Source: Apostichopus japonicus
Lineage: Eukaryota; Echinodermata; Holothuroidea; Aspidochirotida; Stichopodidae
Direction: 5' to 3'
Assembly (NCBI RefSeq): GCF_037975245.1
Contig: NC_092578.1
Span: forward strand, 1,426,001-1,490,000
DNA: 64,000 bases
Of the stretch, positions 61,701 to 64,000 are shown piece after piece. The translations under genes and the position numbers were made by a program. The notes under the pieces are model-generated. The model worked only from the letters and a program-made list of their open reading frames with translations, was not told the DNA's origin and did not search any database. Positions within the stretch are counted from its first letter, which is position 1. Each line of letters starts with the position of its first letter.

Positions 61701-62330
61701 TTTTCCTACAACAAACTGTTTACACGATGAAAACGCTCTTGACAGAACCATAAATCAAGAGAGGTTCGCGGAGTGCTGAGGGTGATTTCTTTATAAATCA
61801 GTAATAACGACTTGTGTCGTAACTGGAGGCCCCATATTAGCGGATGCTATTTTGTTTTTTTGGGCATGACTATTGAGAAAGTAAAAAGACGATTGAAGAC
61901 GCAGGCTGCAAGAGAAGTAACAAGAAACAGTCTTAGGGGCCTATGGCTGGGGAGGGGGGTAGTCATTAATGGTAGCAGACCTATGGTCAGTCACAGATGC
62001 CAAATCTAATTGGGGATGTTCTTGTTCTTGAGGGATATCTCTGAACAGGAAATGCTTCTTTGTTCGTGTAAATGCATTCTCTCTCAGATTTATACCCTTA
62101 ACGTTTATACCTTGAATCTGTGATAATAAGGTGTACACATTGCACTGCTCTTGAACATTCATTGACAGCATGGCGAATAAGCCCACTTCTACTGGTCATC
62201 TAACCACTTACTCCATTATTAATACTATGAATACCTTACCTGGTCTTAGTTTAAGACTGATAGCTTGGGGAAACACCTGAACCAATTCGTCTACTGGGGT
62301 ACCAGAGTCTGGTTCTGTGAGGGGTGAGTC
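40731..62330 (-). CDS. ITGB: Integrin beta subunit, 5' partial (18 exons, 714 aa)
   Basis: Eighteen exons keep one frame for 2145 bases ending in TAA. In the visible protein the betaI domain comes first, with the [14 protein letters not shown] (D55, S57, S59), the CGPSATC specificity loop, and N149-L-D151-N-P-E154, the adjacent metal site. [19 protein letters not shown] completes the domain core. Hybrid domain, four Cys-rich I-EGF repeats and the beta-tail follow. The membrane helix is about 645-668 ([20 protein letters not shown]). The tail has [16 protein letters not shown]692, NPIY (697-700) and NPTY (709-712), binding sites for talin and kindlin in the family. It pairs with an alpha subunit as a cell-surface adhesion receptor; all metal-binding residues are present, so it should bind ligand. 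The GENPIY context resembles beta1/beta3-class tails. Signal peptide and PSI domain exons must lie beyond 64000. Other beta subtypes cannot be excluded. Confidence 0.95.
41465..41631 (-). CDS. ITGB: Integrin beta exon: membrane helix and HDR motif
   Basis: Acceptor TTTTTCCAG before 41631; donor GAGGCG|GTAAGT. It encodes [40 protein letters not shown] and [16 protein letters not shown]. Confidence 0.95.
42312..42416 (-). CDS. ITGB: Integrin beta exon: beta-tail, second part
   Basis: Acceptor TCGTTTCAG before 42416; donor GAAAG|GTACCT. It encodes [20 protein letters not shown] and [17 protein letters not shown] is a possible glycosylation site. Confidence 0.92.
43768..43903 (-). CDS. ITGB: Integrin beta exon: beta-tail, first part
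   Basis: Acceptor TTTACACCAG before 43903; donor AGAAG|GTAAAA. It encodes [20 protein letters not shown], then [20 protein letters not shown]. Confidence 0.93.
44389..44890 (+). repeat. 28-bp minisatellite in an integrin intron, about 18 copies
   Basis: Unit AATACAAACAAATAACAAAA plus CAAATGAG. Most copies are identical; variants carry AATACCAAAAAATGAC or AATTAAC. Since 28 is not a multiple of three and the unit lacks minus-strand stops, all three minus frames stay open (up to 171 codons). These are not genes. Confidence 0.97.
44931..45023 (-). CDS. ITGB: Integrin beta exon: I-EGF4
   Basis: Acceptor ATCATGTTTAG before 45023; donor TGTAAG|GTAAAG. It encodes [20 protein letters not shown] and [11 protein letters not shown]. 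Its donor is only about 40 bases from the 28-bp minisatellite. Confidence 0.94.
45890..46017 (-). CDS. ITGB: Integrin beta exon: I-EGF3 with extended loop
   Basis: Acceptor TTCCCAACAG before 46017; donor AATGGG|GTGAGT. It encodes [20 protein letters not shown] and [20 protein letters not shown]. In vertebrate betas the CxC..CxC spacing here is two residues; here it is eight (NETSWRSE), with an NET glycosylation site. Confidence 0.92.
46612..46772 (-). CDS. ITGB: Integrin beta exon: I-EGF2
   Basis: Acceptor TTTATACACAG before 46772; donor TGGAG|GTGAGT. It encodes [37 protein letters not shown] and [16 protein letters not shown]; CECDNFxC is an integrin hallmark. Confidence 0.95.
47295..47431 (-). 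CDS. ITGB: Integrin beta exon: I-EGF1
   Basis: Acceptor CCTCCATGTAG before 47431; donor GTTGC|GTGAGT. It encodes [38 protein letters not shown] and VDEACV. Confidence 0.92.
48425..48466 (+). ncRNA. Hammerhead-ribozyme-like relic
   Basis: Reads TTGAAGA (core CUGANGA with the first C changed), one extra A, stem II GATCCT-GCT-AGGATC (6 perfect pairs), then GAAAC and GTC. The GAA core, the self-complementary ACGT and C before the cleavage point fit minimal hammerheads of Penelope-like elements and retrozymes. A weak stem I (GCC with GGC) flanks it. Two departures from consensus suggest it is inactive. A chance or other repeat origin is possible. Confidence 0.35.
48767..48851 (-). CDS. ITGB: Integrin beta exon: hybrid end to I-EGF1
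   Basis: Acceptor TTCTCTACAG before 48851; donor ATACG|GTAAGC. It encodes [20 protein letters not shown] and DCDCSDNT. Confidence 0.93.
49914..50113 (-). CDS. ITGB: Integrin beta exon: hybrid domain, C-terminal half
   Basis: Acceptor GATTTTGTAG before 50113; donor TTTAG|GTGAGT. It encodes [33 protein letters not shown] and [22 protein letters not shown] is a possible glycosylation site. Confidence 0.93.
50677..50766 (-). CDS. ITGB: Integrin beta exon: betaI end, alpha7 region
   Basis: Acceptor TCTTTTTAG before 50766; donor ATGCG|GTAAGT. It encodes [20 protein letters not shown] and [10 protein letters not shown], matching the NSSNVVxLI helix that moves on integrin activation. Confidence 0.93.
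51332..51445 (-). CDS. ITGB: Integrin beta exon: betaI, DYPSI segment
   Basis: Acceptor TTGTAAAG before 51445; donor TATGAG|GTAAGT. It encodes [20 protein letters not shown] and [18 protein letters not shown]. Confidence 0.93.
51753..52338 (+). repeat. 30-bp minisatellite in an integrin intron, about 20 copies
   Basis: Unit AAAGCTAGTCTGAAGGGACT plus ATGTTGTACA. Copies differ by a few substitutions (CTAATC, CTAGAC, CTTGTC) and single-base length changes. Located in the intron between 51445 and 52771. Confidence 0.95.
52771..52935 (-). CDS. ITGB: Integrin beta exon: betaI core
   Basis: Acceptor TTGTATTCCAG before 52935; donor ACTCAG|GTAAAA. It encodes [20 protein letters not shown], then [20 protein letters not shown], among the most conserved parts of integrin beta. 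Confidence 0.95.
53081..53441 (+). mobile_element. TTAA-flanked MITE, copy 4
   Basis: 361 bp with TTAA at 53081-53084 and 53438-53441. Left repeat AGGGTGTGAAGACACGCAC; right, complemented, AGGTATTGAAGACTCGCCC. Full length relative to copy 1. Its right end lies only about 20 bases from an integrin exon donor (53463). Confidence 0.9.
53464..53550 (-). CDS. ITGB: Integrin beta exon: NLDNPEGG site
   Basis: Acceptor ATATTTGACAG before 53550; donor GCAGT|GTAAGT. It encodes [18 protein letters not shown] and [14 protein letters not shown] and E here line the synergistic metal site next to the MIDAS. Confidence 0.93.
55861..55954 (-). CDS. ITGB: Integrin beta exon: specificity loop
   Basis: Acceptor GTCTCTTCAG before 55954; donor TCTCT|GTAAGT. 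It encodes [20 protein letters not shown] and [11 protein letters not shown]. The two cysteines enclose the specificity-determining loop that influences alpha pairing and ligand choice. Confidence 0.93.
56758..56854 (-). CDS. ITGB: Integrin beta exon: betaI domain, 2nd part
   Basis: Acceptor CTATTCCAG before 56854; donor GCGAG|GTATGT. It encodes [20 protein letters not shown] and [14 protein letters not shown] is a possible N-glycosylation site. Confidence 0.93.
59763..59894 (-). CDS. ITGB: Integrin beta exon: MIDAS
   Basis: Acceptor GTTAAAACAG before 59894; donor ACTTG|GTAAGG. It encodes [31 protein letters not shown] and [14 protein letters not shown] is the metal-ion-dependent adhesion site and MKDD the adjacent site. 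Confidence 0.95.
59895..62239 (-). other. Integrin intron upstream of the MIDAS exon
   Basis: 2.3 kb, AT-rich; no exon, transposon or tandem repeat recognised. Confidence 0.55.
62240..62330 (-). CDS. ITGB: Integrin beta exon: hybrid/PSI-betaI linker
   Basis: Acceptor TTAATTATAG before 62330; donor ACCAG|GTAAGG. It encodes [20 protein letters not shown] and then QAISLKLRP, the strand before the betaI domain. First exon of the gene found in the window; starts in phase 0. Confidence 0.88.
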
Positions 62331-64000
62331 CTATAATTAAAAGAAAATCATTCATCAAGTAAAGCTCCAATGTTAATCAATGTTAATCCCCCTTCCCTCC
62401 CCTCCCCATCCCCAATTGTCTTAGAATTTAGTAGATGATCTCTATTTCACCTTCTACCAGTTTTATTTCATCCCTATCATTAAAATAGCTAAATTTGGAA
62501 TTTCAGAAATCTTTGTAATACAACTAAAAAATCATTCTTAATAACTTTGGTAAGAAGCCATATTTATGATGAAGTCATCAGCAAACACCGCCAGCACAAT
62601 ATACATTGTTTTGAGTCCAAATACAAAAAGCAACTCTAGATTGTATTTTTGGATGTAGCATATGTTGTAGAAATTGATGTTTAATTATTCGGTAACATTC
62701 AGGATAATTGAGTATATTCTGTAAATATAACTCTGACTGATCAATCTTGACTTTAGAATGGATTATTTTCATGACGATCATCCCTTTAAGACTATACACC
62801 TTTGTTGTGATTTGAAATATTTCATCTTCAATAATGTAATGCCTTTTTACATATTGCTTCAGCAGTACTCAGCAACAAAAGTCAATCAAAACTCTCTGTC
62901 AGAATGCATGCTTTGTTTGTAGAGCTATACAAATAACTTCTGGAGATAAAATATTAAAAACCTCATGATAAGAAGATCTAAAGCCCCTCAGGATGTATGC
63001 TTAAGACACATATTTTTCGGGCAGAAAAAAAATTGATTTCAATCACATTAATGCATGCAACATCAGGAACACTATGGTGATGCAGCATGGCGCAGTTTAA
63101 TGACTTTGTCACCACAAAAAAAAGGGGGAAAAAAGGAAAGGAATCAAAGACGGTTTTGTAGAGATTTGGGAATTTCACTTCAGAAAGATGGCGAGTTATG
63201 AAGTATTGCTTGAGGACCTCTGAGACAAAGCTCTCTAGTAATATCACACACATATATCACATACATAACAGACTAAACCAGATGACATGCAATAATATCT
63301 CCTTCCAAGTAGTTATATGTAATATCAGTGAGAAAAACAGGCTGTTTATACCAATATCCCGAATATCATGCAGAAATGAATATTAAAAACCTGGTAAATA
63401 TTCCTTACATCTTCCAACCATGTGAGGGTAACTTGATCTAAAGATATTGCATCTTGCGCAATAAGCAGACAATTTGAAGGCCTCGACGTCATAACCCTCC
63501 ATAATATGATGTTATTTAACAAGTCCTTATTTAACCCGCACACTGTACGGTGACTGCACATGATAATACCGTGTTACCAATGTATCGTGAGAATGTGGGC
63601 TTTTTGTTCTAACAGCATTATTCGGTATAGGTGATTCACTGACGTGAACAGCAATTTTTTTTTTCCCTTCCAGAGTTATAGAAAATATTTGAGGCAAAAC
63701 CTTTTCACTTCTAAAGTGGTACAAGGACATTTCGTTCTATAATTTACAGATCTCTTGTTAGCACCCTTGTTCTAATTATTACCTACGCATATGTTTGTGT
63801 ACATACATGTATTAAATTAAACATCTAAAACACCTTGATATCATGACACACCTGTTTCATTGCAGTCATTGATCAAATTTTGTCAACAAATTTTTAACCA
63901 ACAAATGGTTTTTTCTCTGAAGGTATCATGCCCTAGTTCACAATTATGGTTGACCATATGTAGGTGTTACAGAAGAATCATTTAATCAATGGCAGAGGGC
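62331..64000 (-). other. Integrin intron reaching the right edge
   Basis: No Cys-rich PSI-domain exon or signal peptide exon is visible here. The open frames at 62978-63730 lack integrin similarity and good splice sites. This is read as intron, with the 5' exons beyond the window. Confidence 0.55.

Noticed and set aside
62978..63561. Minus-strand open frames as possible upstream integrin exons
   Set aside because: They lack the Cys pattern of a PSI domain and suitable phase-matched splice sites.

Overview
The window is animal genomic DNA: AT-rich, low in coding density, with genes split into short exons by introns of several hundred bases to 4 kb, canonical splice sites, poly-C/poly-G runs, minisatellites and decayed DNA transposons and LINEs. 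The protein families (TTC19-like, transmembrane cytochrome b561, integrin beta with a GENPIY...NPTY tail) fit an invertebrate deuterostome. Repeat character suggests an echinoderm, possibly a sea cucumber, but that is an impression and not proven here. I rebuilt five genes by hand from splice sites and reading phase. Four keep an exact frame from first to last coding exon in the window. None is prokaryotic, viral or CRISPR-like.

Layout: (1) 682-1450, + strand, the last two coding exons of a TTC19-like TPR protein. (2) 3269-9453, - strand, cytochrome b561 gene A (254 aa), convergent with TTC19; its 4.1-kb intron 1 holds a 1.3-kb hAT-type element with an 8-bp target duplication. (3) 9454-17668, no gene seen; L2/CR1-like LINE relic, TTAA-flanked MITE, small hAT MITE. 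(4) 17669-23632, - strand, cytochrome b561 gene B (232 aa) with one GC-AG intron. (5) 25535-28849, + strand, divergent cytochrome b561 gene C (252 aa), head to head with B across a likely shared promoter. (6) 28850-40730, no gene seen; tandem duplications and a 103-bp satellite. (7) 40731-62330, - strand, 18 exons of an integrin beta subunit (714 aa, betaI domain to cytoplasmic tail); the signal peptide and PSI exons lie beyond the right edge.

The three b561 genes are a local paralog cluster with identical intron phases (1, 0, 2), the four haem histidines, and an intron just upstream of the start codon. They are expected to move electrons across endosomal, vesicle or plasma membranes using ascorbate, reducing ferric iron or monodehydroascorbate. 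TTC19 (mitochondrial complex III upkeep) and integrin beta (cell adhesion) look like unrelated neighbours. I did not find a new molecular system. The most notable points are the b561 cluster with its GC-AG intron and distinct C-terminal sorting signals, a TTAA-specific MITE family seen five times, two hAT-type elements with readable target duplications, and a hammerhead-ribozyme-like relic in an integrin intron.
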